Shown: in pieces, positions 1 to 8,535 of the stretch | How the letters are laid out: each line of letters starts with the position of its first letter | Numbering within the stretch: the first letter of the stretch is position 1 | Made by a program: the position numbers and the translations under genes | Source: an uncultured Faecalicatena sp. | GTDB lineage: Bacteria > Bacillota > Clostridia > Lachnospirales > Lachnospiraceae | DNA: 64,000 bases | Direction of reading: 5' to 3' | NCBI GenBank assembly: GCA_902489075.1 | Contig: CABTYO010000008.1 | Location: 1 to 64,000, forward strand | Notes under the pieces: generated by a model | Seen by the model: only the letters and a program-made list of their open reading frames with translations | The model's database searches: none | What the model was told of the DNA's origin: nothing

Positions 1-241
1 ACTTAAATGAAAAACTAAATTCCAGTTGTGGACTATTCCAGTAAATTTGCGGGATTAATTTCCACTTTGCACCTTAACAAATTAATATATTAGCCTTATA
101 ATAAACTCATAAGCACCCAGTTTTGATGTTTTTTCACATGCTAACGGGGCATCTGAAAATAGTGTGCTAGACTAAATTCCACATGCCTTGCGTGTAAGAT
201 TAAATTCTGGTGCAGTGAAATCTGCCTGTGCTTAAACTATT

Positions 242-1555
242 TTATTTTAACAGGTTTGGACTAAGCATTACGTCATCGGGTGCGACTGCCTTTAACCCTA
301 ATGCTTTGTGAAGCTTATTGTCCAAAAGTAAAAGAGAGAGTTCATATGGGCTGTGCCCATTCAGACTGTCTCTTTTTTCATTGTTTATGTGATTCATCAT
401 AAGTTTGATTTTTTCACCATCTAAATCCGCGAAGGAGCTGCCTTTGGGACGGATGTAGCGTAGATACTCATGGTTCTTTTCACAGGCTCCTTTTTGCCAG
501 AAGCAGTAAGGATCGCAGTAAAAAATGATGGTGCTCTTGCTTCCGTCACAGAATTCTTCCATCTCTTCACGGGCAGAGAATTCCGAACCACCATCCGTGA
601 GAATTACTGGAAAAAGCTTTTTGAATGCTTCCTTCCCAAGTACCGTTTCAAGCCATACAAAGACTTCCAGCACACACTCCTGATCCTGGTATTCCAAGAG
701 GAACATAAGCATGAGATTGCAGTTACGAAAGGTGAGGGTTAAGATGGCCCGGCTTTCGTTTTTCTTTCCTTCTACACAGTCCATTTCAACTACATTGGTA
801 TCCGGATGCTCCTTCATATACTTCTGGAAATCTACGTAGTTATGACCCTGGCGGTAAGAACGGTCTTTCACACTGGTCTGAGTTGTTTTCCTGCGTTTCT
901 TATAACGCACAGCCCGCCTTAAATCGCCGTTTCGTACATTGAAGACACAATCATTGATGTACGAGTAAAGTGTTCTCCTGGAACAGCCTAATTCCTCAGC
1001 ATGGGTAGCATAAATATGACCTATGGACTGATGTTTTTCCTTAATCAATGGAACTAGCAGGTCATTCATGGCTTGAATGCTTTCAGGAGTTTGATTGATG
1101 CCGACTCTGCAGTCAACCAATACACTTCGATATTCATCATGTGCATATTTAGATGAATAAAATTTTCTTGGCATAAGACAATGCGTCTTTTTACCACAAC
1201 CATTGCAGACATACGGCGGTTTCTTGAGTTTTTCGCATTCAGCAGTTTCATAGCCTGGGCATACATTGGTACATCGCATATCAGGTTTCCTGCAGATTTT
1301 GCAGAGGGTTCCACATTGTTCATCACAAAGGCAGACTATTTTACAAGTTTTACGATGAATACATGGTGGGTTTGTATATCTAGCATCAGGACGTTCTTTT
1401 GTATGTGCGTGAAGTCTTATTTCTTTTGATATGGTGGAGGGGTCTTTTCCTATCATTCTTCCAATTTCTGCGAAGCTCTTATTCTCGGTAAGTCCCTTCT
1501 CGATATCAACACGCTGTTCAAATGTTAAATGTTTCTGACTGCCTTTATTGTTCAT
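242..1555 (-). CDS. IS30 family transposase
   Basis: This is a 437-residue DDE transposase that would cut and join the ends of its own element. An N-terminal helix-turn-helix (FEQRVDIEKGL...IGRMIGKDPSTISKEI) is followed by a cysteine-rich stretch at about residues 65-126 that is probably zinc-binding. The RNase-H-like core follows, with D259 (VEMDCVEG), D321 (LTDGGSEF) and E359 (KGACEKNHEYLR). The start chosen is the ATG at 1555, which has GGAG six bases upstream; the open frame extends 15 codons further without a better site. The gene appears intact, so the element may be active. Family assignment is firm; activity is inferred. Confidence 0.93.
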   Translation of the reverse strand: MNNKGSQKHLTFEQRVDIEKGLTENKSFAEIGRMIGKDPSTISKEIRLHAHTKERPDARYTNPPCIHRKTCKIVCLCDEQCGTLCKICRKPDMRCTNVCPGYETAECEKLKKPPYVCNGCGKKTHCLMPRKFYSSKYAHDEYRSVLVDCRVGINQTPESIQAMNDLLVPLIKEKHQSIGHIYATHAEELGCSRRTLYSYINDCVFNVRNGDLRRAVRYKKRRKTTQTSVKDRSYRQGHNYVDFQKYMKEHPDTNVVEMDCVEGKKNESRAILTLTFRNCNLMLMFLLEYQDQECVLEVFVWLETVLGKEAFKKLFPVILTDGGSEFSAREEMEEFCDGSKSTIIFYCDPYCFWQKGACEKNHEYLRYIRPKGSSFADLDGEKIKLMMNHINNEKRDSLNGHSPYELSLLLLDNKLHKALGLKAVAPDDVMLSPNLLK

Positions 1556-1644
1556 AATGATCTCCGATCTGCACAGGCAGGCAATCAGCTGCGAGTACAT
1601 TATACGGTGTTATGAATAGCAAGGGCAATAGGATAAATATACGT

Positions 1645-1682
1645 GCAGGAGTAAATTCAATGACGCTGGAATTCACTCCTGC
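1645..1682. repeat. Inverted repeat inside the IS right end
   Basis: The arm GCAGGAGTAAATTC pairs with GAATTCACTCCTGC, one mismatch, around a 10-base loop. It sits just inside the proposed right end of the IS30 element and is probably a transposase-binding or transcription-insulating structure of the element. Confidence 0.5.
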
Positions 1683-1695
1683 CAACTAGAATTTA

Positions 1696-1968
1696 AAAAT
1701 ACATTTAAGTTATATCAGAATATAAAATAAAAGTACAGAACAAATTCGAATGTTTGTTCTGTACTTTTGTCTCAATGCTTTTTTATCTAAGTTATTTATA
1801 TGTAACCTTTTTTACTAACACAAACCGTTCTTGTTCCTCATTAGAACGAAAAGAAAAACAAATAATAAAAAACCGTAATTGTTATTACCCCATCCTTATT
1901 AAAAAGGCCGTTTTTCATAGAATCAAAAGTTTTTACGCCTTCAAGAAATGAATTCATTCTTATATTGA
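1696..1968. other. AT-rich non-coding flank of the IS
   Basis: About 270 bases between the IS and the next gene. The only structure I can support is the hairpin at 1729-1768. A 65-codon open frame at 1754-1951 on the plus strand has no ribosome site or recognisable product and is not called. Confidence 0.5.
1729..1768. terminator. Perfect 16-bp hairpin, probable bidirectional terminator
   Basis: AAAAGTACAGAACAAA pairs perfectly with TTTGTTCTGTACTTTT around an 8-base loop. The arms end in A/T runs, so it could stop transcription in both directions. It would protect the unknown gene at 1969-3117 (minus) from running into the IS. Confidence 0.7.
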
Positions 1969-3117
1969 TTACATTTCTTTTTCCTCCAGACTTTTTGGCA
2001 CCATATATACTATCTCTTTTTGGATAACTGGTTGTTCATTAAAAAAATAATGTGCTATTTGATTTTCGTTGACCCACTTTCTTAACCGAGTAAATAATCC
2101 TCCGTCAGTACAATATACTGGCACAAATAGCTTAACTTTTTGCTTTTTAGAATTAATTGCTCTCTTTCCCGCAGGAATCAGTTTAAAATGATATTGGATT
2201 AAACAAGAACTTTTTGCATACAGAAATATCTGAATAAGCATATCTTTATTTGCATCTATACCAAATTCAACAGGCAACTCCATTTGCATCGGATAAGAAC
2301 TCTCTGGATTAATCGACAAAAGATATTTTTCATTTTCCCATACACCGCCTTGAGTATAAGCAATATCATACCCTCTTTCCCCATTTCTATCATTCCGAAA
2401 AATATTTACAAGAAAAGGATCATGAGCTTCCATTCTCATATTGTCAAAAGATATAATTTTTGTTACACAAACCCTACTCCAATTTTCTTCTTTGTACAGA
2501 ATATCCAAATCAATGGTAAAGTTTGCTAAACGTAATATCTCTCCAGATTTTATACTAGATATTTTAAAATTCAATTCATCAGTAGAACACTTTAAAATGC
2601 TAGAAAAATCCTCATCGGAAATTTCATAAAATTCATAGTTTTCTGAGTTTTTTTCAATTTTTGCTTTTAGTGAAATAGCAACATTATTTATTATTTCATC
2701 TCCATTATTCACTACATATATTGCAAATTTTCCTGCATAACCATGACCTAACACTTGTAATTCTTGATGTTCAATTTTCCTTACTTCATCAACAATTAAC
2801 CACATTTTAGAAATTGCTATTCCTGACGAATATCGATTTCTTATAATGGATTTAATTAGACTACCTTTATAAAAAGATATGTTATCCTCATTACTGGTTT
2901 CCATCGACTTTATTTCTGAAACCATTGGAACATTTCCATACGGAATTGAAGAAGAAAATGTCTCGCAAAACAATATTGGTTTTATACGTTTAGGAATCTC
3001 CCCTATTTTTTTGCCAAAAGCTATAACCACAGTAGCAATTATGGCTCCTATAATTTCCCAACATCTATCAGAATTCAAAAATGTAAGTATATGATCGATC
3101 ATTATTCTTATCTTCAT
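1969..3117 (-). CDS. Hypothetical membrane-anchored protein
   Basis: I do not recognise this 382-residue protein. One hydrophobic segment lies at about residues 18-36 (IIGAIIATVVIAFGKKIG), followed by a large soluble region rich in beta-prone sequence, with YAGKFAIYVVNNGDEIINNVAIS resembling a surface or Ig-like fold. The topology suggests an N-terminal anchor with a cytosolic or exposed C-terminal domain. Base composition is clearly more AT-rich than the housekeeping genes, which suggests acquired DNA. The first ATG lies only about one base after AAGGAG, so initiation at the ATG at 3102 is also possible. Accessory, function unknown. Confidence 0.6.
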   Translation of the reverse strand: MKIRIMIDHILTFLNSDRCWEIIGAIIATVVIAFGKKIGEIPKRIKPILFCETFSSSIPYGNVPMVSEIKSMETSNEDNISFYKGSLIKSIIRNRYSSGIAISKMWLIVDEVRKIEHQELQVLGHGYAGKFAIYVVNNGDEIINNVAISLKAKIEKNSENYEFYEISDEDFSSILKCSTDELNFKISSIKSGEILRLANFTIDLDILYKEENWSRVCVTKIISFDNMRMEAHDPFLVNIFRNDRNGERGYDIAYTQGGVWENEKYLLSINPESSYPMQMELPVEFGIDANKDMLIQIFLYAKSSCLIQYHFKLIPAGKRAINSKKQKVKLFVPVYCTDGGLFTRLRKWVNENQIAHYFFNEQPVIQKEIVYMVPKSLEEKEM

Positions 3118-3352
3118 CTCCTTTTTCAGTTATAAAAGCATTGAACAGTTCATTTACCAGCTATAAACGTAACTCTCTGCATTTTGAATTCCCCCCAAAC
3201 GTGTCATTTGAAAATAATTAGCTATCGTTTCCCGCAAATCTTTCATAAACCTTGGTTCATGATTAATTTACATACTTCTCCAGTGGCTCCTTAAATGATG
3301 GATGTATAGTCTCTCCATTTTCATAAATATCAGGTCTTCATAATCACAGATG

Positions 3353-4135
3353 TTATACTTCGCATGCTCTTCCTGCAGTTGCTGTCTCTTTTTCTTCATC
3401 TTCCAAGTACTCATTTATAATTCTGGCGACATCACATTTATCACCGCTCTTCCCTTCCGCCATAAACCGATACCCAACTCCAAATACATTTTCTATAAAA
3501 CGCGGCCGCTTTGAATCAGACTCCAGTTTTGCCCGCAGACGGTGCACATGTCCCATGATATTATCATCATCCTTTATATACTCTTCTTCCCATACCGCTT
3601 CATAAAGCTCTTTATAGGAAACTGCTTTTCCATTTTGGGACATCAGGTAATAGAGAATATCGAATTCTTTGTGGGTCAGCACAACTTCCTGTCCCATGCA
3701 GTATACTTTTCTGATTTCCGGATATACTTTAATCTTTTCTGAAAGTTCAAGTATCTGCTTCTGCCGTTGGGCTCTCTGTTTTAATAAAACGCTGACACTC
3801 TCAATCATCTCATCACGGGTATACGGTTCTTCCAGGTATCTGTCTACTTCGTCTGATAACGGTAATTTCTTCTCCTCGATTTTCTGGCTTTTTGTCCCTT
3901 TTTTAGATAAGAAAAGAACCGGCAGTAACGGATTTCTTTTCACTTTCCGGATCACCTTTATTCCCATTCCCTGTTTATCCGAATCCACGATGCATAATGC
4001 GGCCGTTCTGCTTTCTACGGCCTGCTTCATTGCATCCTCTTTAGATATCCTCTGTACCTTATAATGCTTTCCAAATTCCATCCTCAAAACACCGGCCAGT
4101 GTATAGTCATTGGAAATAACAAGCATCCTCATCAT
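3353..4135 (-). CDS. OmpR-type response regulator with degenerate receiver
   Basis: A 260-residue protein. Residues 1-115 form a receiver-like domain with candidate phospho-acceptor D51 (LCIVDSD). The usual acidic pair is reduced to ND (9-10), and the conserved Lys-Pro near the C-terminal end of the domain is Glu-Pro (YLEEPYTRDEM). Residues ~130-230 are an OmpR/PhoB winged helix (THKEFDILYYLM, GHVHRLRAKLE, VFGVGYRF). A ~30-residue acidic tail follows. No histidine kinase lies nearby. The start at 4135 is only 15 bases after the upstream nuclease-like gene stops, so the two are probably one operon. The changed pocket suggests phosphorylation-independent control; that is inference. Confidence 0.85.
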   Translation of the reverse strand: MMRMLVISNDYTLAGVLRMEFGKHYKVQRISKEDAMKQAVESRTAALCIVDSDKQGMGIKVIRKVKRNPLLPVLFLSKKGTKSQKIEEKKLPLSDEVDRYLEEPYTRDEMIESVSVLLKQRAQRQKQILELSEKIKVYPEIRKVYCMGQEVVLTHKEFDILYYLMSQNGKAVSYKELYEAVWEEEYIKDDDNIMGHVHRLRAKLESDSKRPRFIENVFGVGYRFMAEGKSGDKCDVARIINEYLEDEEKETATAGRACEV

Positions 4136-4150
4136 GATCTTAATCTCCCT

Positions 4151-5764
4151 TTAAGCGACATGTCCATTATTCTCAACATCCTGCAATAAACGTTCCCACT
4201 TATCAGTCAGACATTCATAACATTGTGCCTCACTGCTTACTTTCAGCAAGTCTTCTTTTGTAAATGTCAGAATAAAATTCTGGTCTATCGCTGCCCTGAA
4301 TATCTCATTCTGAGCATCCTTGCTGATTCCACTCGCTGCAAACAGCAGTGTCACCCTGTTCCCCTTCATAGATGCAATATGAACCAGCCCCCGGATCACC
4401 TGAATTCCGATTCTTCGTGACCAGTTCTTACACTCTGCCAGTATATAGGGTCCCATCTCCCAAAGCTGGCTGTCCAGAGAAACGTTCACAAGACTTAAAT
4501 CAATCTCCTGCACTCCGGCGCGCACCCTTCTGCCGCTGATCTTCAGCCCCCGGATATGACTCAGAAAATATTCTGCCGCATCCTCCCAGCGGACTCCTCT
4601 TTGGTAGGTATCACTGACCTCTGATAAATGAACCAATTCTTCCAGATGTTCCCTGCTGAACTTCCCAGAATTCTTTTCCCTTTTCCCGACCCCGGAAAAA
4701 TCCTCCATCAGATCATAGAGATAGGGAAGATATGAATACCTGCTGTTTAGAAGCAGCAAAAGGTCCTTTGAAATAACGGTTTCTTCCTTTCCTCTCAAAT
4801 ATTCTCTGACTCCGGAGATACTGATAAGCAGTTCTTCCCAATATAATGCTTTATCCAGCATTGTTTCGGCAGGTAAGGTTTCACATATATTCTCTTCCAT
4901 AAATTGCAGAAAATGTTCATAAACCGGGACGATCCTTTCCCTGTTCCATTCACAGTCCATCACTGCTGCAGCAAAAAGAAACACCTTATGCCATTCCTCG
5001 TAAACCTCCATTGGAAGGTAACCTTTTCCATAGGCATATATAGGATTGTTCACAATAGAATCTATATCCGTCGTCGTAAACTGACCAATATCACGTGTCC
5101 CCAGTCTTTCCCGAAAATAAGGATGATCTTCTCTTAAATGCAGTTTTACTCCACCCTCCAGAAGCAGGCACCATTCTCTACTCTCCGGCTCAGGAAATGC
5201 CCCGATAATCTTCCTGCCGCCTAAATCCCGGAATAAAAAAGATTGAATCATAACCTGCCTGCCAGATATGTGTGGCTGCTCAAAATTCAGCCACATCTCA
5301 ACTATATCGTCCAGCAGCATATGTAACTCATCGTCTGGCCCTTCTCCTGCCCAGAAGCAATGCATGTCCCATGAATCACCGGAAATCCTGTGTTCCCATG
5401 GAAACCTCACACATTCCCCACAGAAAATGTGTTCCTGCAGCAATTTGTTAAATTCCTTTTCTATAAATCTTGAATCCTCATATTGAAAGGTAATTTCTTC
5501 CTCTTTTATTATTCTTTCAAAATTGGCAGTAATATTATTCCTGATCTCAGAAGCAAATGAATCCACTTTATCAGTTGTTCCTAAAATGCAGAAAACTTCT
5601 ATATCCACTTCCCCGGCAGTTGATTCCTCAAGCCCTTTCACCTGATAATAGAAATCAAAAGGGTGCTGATAACTGTCGACCTGACGGGTATAAATCTTCT
5701 GATCCCCCGATTTCATTCCTGCCAGATATAAAAAGAGTACTCCACTGCTGCTTATTCTCTCCAT
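4151..5764 (-). CDS. Mrr-like PD-(D/E)xK nuclease-fold protein
   Basis: A 537-residue protein whose C-terminal ~150 residues look like a restriction endonuclease type IV (Mrr) domain: RWEDAAEYFLSHI, then VQEIDL (D about 422), then LAECKNW (E about 444, K about 446), then a short region like the Mrr core (GLVHIASMKGNRVTLLFAASG). The first ~400 residues are unfamiliar. The open frame reaches 5899, but those codons overlap the terminator of the upstream gene, so the ATG at 5764 is preferred although its ribosome site is weak. It is followed directly by an orphan response regulator. Possible roles are nucleic-acid defence or damage sensing; no substrate is visible. Confidence 0.7.
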   Translation of the reverse strand: MERISSSGVLFLYLAGMKSGDQKIYTRQVDSYQHPFDFYYQVKGLEESTAGEVDIEVFCILGTTDKVDSFASEIRNNITANFERIIKEEEITFQYEDSRFIEKEFNKLLQEHIFCGECVRFPWEHRISGDSWDMHCFWAGEGPDDELHMLLDDIVEMWLNFEQPHISGRQVMIQSFLFRDLGGRKIIGAFPEPESREWCLLLEGGVKLHLREDHPYFRERLGTRDIGQFTTTDIDSIVNNPIYAYGKGYLPMEVYEEWHKVFLFAAAVMDCEWNRERIVPVYEHFLQFMEENICETLPAETMLDKALYWEELLISISGVREYLRGKEETVISKDLLLLLNSRYSYLPYLYDLMEDFSGVGKREKNSGKFSREHLEELVHLSEVSDTYQRGVRWEDAAEYFLSHIRGLKISGRRVRAGVQEIDLSLVNVSLDSQLWEMGPYILAECKNWSRRIGIQVIRGLVHIASMKGNRVTLLFAASGISKDAQNEIFRAAIDQNFILTFTKEDLLKVSSEAQCYECLTDKWERLLQDVENNGHVA

Positions 5765-5844
5765 ATTACACCATACACACTTTCTGTAAAAATCACATAT
5801 AAATAGCCAGTAACTGTTTCTAATTGAATTATAACAGACCTTAA

Positions 5845-5895
5845 GAAAAAAGAATACCGCACCCGTTCTCTTTTTCAGAAAACCTGATGCGGTAT
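5845..5895 (-). terminator. Intrinsic terminator of the 5905-6231 gene
   Basis: On the minus strand ATACCGCA ... TGCGGTAT forms a stem followed by TCTTTTTTC, ten bases downstream of the stop codon at 5905. It also shows that the upstream part of the nuclease-like open frame is not coding. Confidence 0.8.
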
Positions 5896-5904
5896 CCACC
5901 GTCC

Positions 5905-6231
5905 CTATTCTTCTTTTAAAAATGTAATCGATACATCCTTGGGAAGTGCCAGCTTACATTCCACTTCGATGCATTTGATGATTCCTGCTACTGCCGGGCA
6001 GGACGCATGCCCCGGCATATGTTCTTCTGCGTACTCATACAGTGGTCCGGTTCCCGGCTTGCCAAGACAGACATCATATGCATCCCAGGTATCTCCCAGT
6101 ACCTCTGTCATCTTGGCTATGGACTCACATGCCGATGAAATCTTCACCTGCACCTCCATCCCGTCTTCTGATACCGCCTCCACCTTCGTATTCAGGTTAC
6201 AGGGCCCCGGCTGGATCATTACTTTTGTCAT
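5905..6231 (-). CDS. Small cysteine-containing protein, DUF6951-like
   Basis: A 108-residue protein with the plan PGPCN near the N-terminus, a beta-rich middle with SSAC, then VCLGKPGTGPLYEYA, ASCPAVAGI and a final VECKLALPKDVSITF. The evenly placed cysteines recall the small family I believe is DUF6951, seen in anaerobic Firmicutes; metal or cofactor binding is plausible but unproven. The start at 6231 is chosen because GGAGGC sits six bases upstream; an upstream ATG at 6264 lacks one. It is monocistronic, with its own terminator. Confidence 0.7.
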   Translation of the reverse strand: MTKVMIQPGPCNLNTKVEAVSEDGMEVQVKISSACESIAKMTEVLGDTWDAYDVCLGKPGTGPLYEYAEEHMPGHASCPAVAGIIKCIEVECKLALPKDVSITFLKEE

Positions 6232-6336
6232 TAGAACGCCTCCATTCTCATCGTGATATGACAATTATAGCCCCTGCCTTCCGAACACGTCAATCCGGTT
6301 ATAACAGCAAATTCACTTTTTATGTTTCCTTATCTT

Positions 6337-7269
6337 CTACTTTTTCCTGATCGTAACGCTTCCGCTGACCGAATCAAATCGAAAAGACGCCCTGCCATTT
6401 TTATATTCCCCTCTGTCTTCGTCCTGGGAAACTTCAAAATCGCACTTGAAAGAGCCGCTGACGCTGTCCCTTTTATATTCAAATCCATCATTATCAGGAA
6501 TGATCAGCAGCACGCTTCCGCTGGTAGAATCCGTCGTAACCTTGTCAGGGCAGATTGAAGATTCCACCTCAACGTCCCCGGACACCGTATCCGAATCGAT
6601 GCCTGCAAAGCGGCCCTCCACCTTCACACTTCCACTCGTTGTATCTGTTTCCAGCTTTTCCGATGCTTCCAGGCTGCGGCCTGTGAGTGTCCCGCTTGTA
6701 CTGTCCATCTCCAGTTTCTTACTTTTGCAGTCTGTAAGTTCAAAGTCTCCGGAAGTGGAATCCAGTTCGATCTGCTCAGCCCTGATCCCTGTCATCTGGG
6801 TATCGCCGGAAACGGTATCCACTCCCACATATTTCATCTTTTCCGCTGTCTTCTCCGGGAGCATTATCGTCAGCTCTTTATTCTTACTTCCTCCAAAGGA
6901 CAACAGGTTTCTCTGAGCCTTCTGATACTGGATGATAAGCCGTCCATTTTTGTTATAATAATGCAGCCGTTCACTTTCTTTGAGCTTCTTTGATGATTTC
7001 TCTGAAAACTGTACGGTACTGCCGTCATATACCTGGATCTTAATATTACCGTCGATCCAGTTGATATCCAGTTCATCTACCTGATTGCCGCTTATCTCTC
7101 CCGGACCTGCCTGATACTTTCCGGATTCGGCATAGATAAAGCTGTTGTTAAATCCAATATTGATCCAATGGAAATGTCCGGTCAGCCCGAGCATCAGGAT
7201 CACGAACAATGCCGCCGCCGTAATGGACCATGCAATCAGCCTGACCCATGCAGATTCTTTTCTACTCAT
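6337..7269 (-). CDS. DUF4097 family membrane-anchored beta-strand protein
   Basis: A 310-residue protein with one N-terminal membrane helix (about residues 10-31, AWSITAAALFVILMLGL). The rest is a repetitive right-handed beta structure built from repeats of the type DSTSGxxxL/VxxS and TVSGDVEVE. This is typical of DUF4097 'putative adhesin' proteins that lie behind PadR and HAAS-domain genes in Firmicutes. It is the last gene of padR-HAAS-DUF4097, 9 bases after the previous stop. The extracytoplasmic part is probably a stress sensor or scaffold; the exact role is not known. Confidence 0.85.
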   Translation of the reverse strand: MSRKESAWVRLIAWSITAAALFVILMLGLTGHFHWINIGFNNSFIYAESGKYQAGPGEISGNQVDELDINWIDGNIKIQVYDGSTVQFSEKSSKKLKESERLHYYNKNGRLIIQYQKAQRNLLSFGGSKNKELTIMLPEKTAEKMKYVGVDTVSGDTQMTGIRAEQIELDSTSGDFELTDCKSKKLEMDSTSGTLTGRSLEASEKLETDTTSGSVKVEGRFAGIDSDTVSGDVEVESSICPDKVTTDSTSGSVLLIIPDNDGFEYKRDSVSGSFKCDFEVSQDEDRGEYKNGRASFRFDSVSGSVTIRKK

Positions 7270-7278
7270 TCTTCCACC

Positions 7279-7944
7279 TTACCTTTTCAATTCGAATATG
7301 GCCTTCATGATTCCCTCAATTGCTACACCGATCAAAAAGATCACCCATGTGATATGCCATGCAAACGTCCAGAAACTGACCAGAATATAGATCACCACGA
7401 TCAGGGCCCACAGTGCACAGCTGATTGCCTTAAACGCTCTTCTGTTGGAATCGCTCTGCTGCTGCCACTCTTTAAATTCCTCAACGATGGAATCATCCAT
7501 CCTGTGATAGTGGGGCTTTGTCATATAATTGTAGATAATCAGCCCTGTTGCGATGCCAATCATAGTAAACATAAGTGCCGGAGCAAGATTTTCCGAGAAT
7601 CTCGTACCGGTCAGCAGGATCGGTGGGAGAATACACATAATGTAAAGTGCAGCCGCCACAGAGATCCGAAGTGCCGATCCCCTTCTCCAGCGCTGCATCT
7701 TCTCATCATCAAACAATCTGTTATCCGGCAGTTCCCGCTTCAGTCCTGCGAGAAGCTCATTCATGTCGCCGATACTCGCCACTGCAATATTATAAGCTGC
7801 TTCCGGAGTCTTTCCTTCCTCAAGGAGATCATGATACTTATCCACCAGATTCTGTAAAATCTCTTCCTTCAATTCAATCGATCTCCTGTCAGGCTTTACG
7901 TCCCTGAACAGATGATCCATATAAGCCCTTAACTTATCTTCCAT
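7279..7944 (-). CDS. HAAS/permease-prefix-domain membrane protein (DUF1700-like)
   Basis: A 221-residue protein. The first ~75 residues (MEDKLRAYMDHLFRDV...ELKEEILQNLVDKYHDLLEEGKTPEAAY..A..SIGD) are the helical permease-prefix or HAAS module that pairs with PadR regulators. Four hydrophobic segments follow at about residues 95-120, 125-142, 175-195 and 198-215. The start at 7944 overlaps the end of padR by 11 bases, with GAGGAG about ten bases upstream, so translational coupling is likely. The conserved trio with PadR and DUF4097 suggests a membrane-stress response unit. Confidence 0.85.
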   Translation of the reverse strand: MEDKLRAYMDHLFRDVKPDRRSIELKEEILQNLVDKYHDLLEEGKTPEAAYNIAVASIGDMNELLAGLKRELPDNRLFDDEKMQRWRRGSALRISVAAALYIMCILPPILLTGTRFSENLAPALMFTMIGIATGLIIYNYMTKPHYHRMDDSIVEEFKEWQQQSDSNRRAFKAISCALWALIVVIYILVSFWTFAWHITWVIFLIGVAIEGIMKAIFELKR

Positions 7945-8287
7945 CCTGCTCTTTCTCCTCTCCACTTTGAATCAGAATATCAATCAATTCCTTTGCTTCC
8001 ACCCATTCCTTCTTCATCTGGCTGTATGCCTTGCGGCCTTCCGGCGTGATCGTATAATACCGCCTCCTTGCCCCTGTGTTCTCATTCCCCCAGTAGGAAC
8101 AGATATATCCGGCTGCCTCCAGTCTTCTGAATGCAGTATACAATGTTGCTTCCTTCAGCTCATATGTATTCTCCGTCTTCACCTGAATATCTTTGTTGAT
8201 CTTATATCCATAGCTGTCCTCCCGAATCAAATGTGCCAGGATGATTGTATCTGTATGCCCGCGTATTAAATCCGAAGCGATTGACAT
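7934..8287 (-). CDS. PadR family transcriptional regulator
   Basis: A 117-residue winged-helix repressor of the short PadR-s2 type: DTIILAHLIREDSYGYKI, then KEATLYTAFRRLEAAGYI and the wing ARRRYYTITPEGR, ending with a dimerisation helix. Of three clustered start codons, the ATG at 8287 has GGAGG seven bases upstream and is preferred. It heads an operon with a HAAS-domain protein and a DUF4097 protein. A palindrome over its own -10 element (8310-8325) suggests autorepression relieved by a membrane-active ligand or stress. Confidence 0.93.
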   Translation of the reverse strand: MSIASDLIRGHTDTIILAHLIREDSYGYKINKDIQVKTENTYELKEATLYTAFRRLEAAGYICSYWGNENTGARRRYYTITPEGRKAYSQMKKEWVEAKELIDILIQSGEEKEQDGR

Positions 8288-8309
8288 ATACATACCTCCC
8301 TTCTATACT

Positions 8310-8325
8310 TACATTTAAACATGTA
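8310..8325. promoter_or_regulatory. Candidate PadR operator
   Basis: TACAT-N6-ATGTA is a perfect inverted repeat that overlaps the -10 element of the padR promoter. PadR regulators commonly bind ATGT/ACAT palindromes. Binding here would block polymerase, so autoregulation is inferred. Confidence 0.6.
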
Positions 8326-8341
8326 ATACCTCATCTGTCAA
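8313..8341 (-). promoter_or_regulatory. Promoter of the padR operon
   Basis: On the minus strand a perfect -35 TTGACA (8336-8341) is followed after 17 bases by the -10 TTAAAT (8313-8318), about 25 bases before the padR start. It is overlapped by the candidate operator. Confidence 0.75.
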
Positions 8342-8435
8342 GGTATATTATAATCTTATCAGAATTTGCTGCAAATCAGACCGGATCCGGCCATTTTGGC
8401 TGCATGTCTGACCGGAGCCAGCCGTTTTCCGGCAT

Positions 8436-8471
8436 AAAAAGAACGGAGAAACCACTCAGGCCGCTCCGTCC
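8436..8471 (-). terminator. Terminator of ald
   Basis: On the minus strand GGACGGAG ... CTCCGTTC forms a stem with a GC-rich loop, followed by TTTTT. It lies about 65 bases downstream of the ald stop codon. Confidence 0.75.
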
Positions 8472-8535
8472 TTTCTCTTCCAATCTTCTATTCTGCCGTC
8501 CATCTGTCACGGCATTTATCTATTTTAATCCGAAT

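Larger units (their letters stand above)
16..1695 (-). mobile_element. IS30-family insertion sequence
   Basis: One transposase gene is enclosed by imperfect inverted ends. The left end begins near 16 with TAAATTCCAGTTG, and the right end, read on the minus strand from 1695, begins TAAATTCTAGTTG; both continue to an ATTCCAG motif. The ~1.68 kb length fits IS30 with a ~440-residue transposase. The left 240 bases are non-coding and contain several AAATTCCA-like motifs. The exact ends are uncertain and no clean target duplication was seen. Confidence 0.6.

Noticed and set aside
1754..1951. 65-codon open frame next to the IS
   Set aside because: AT-rich, without ribosome site or known product, starting inside a terminator stem.
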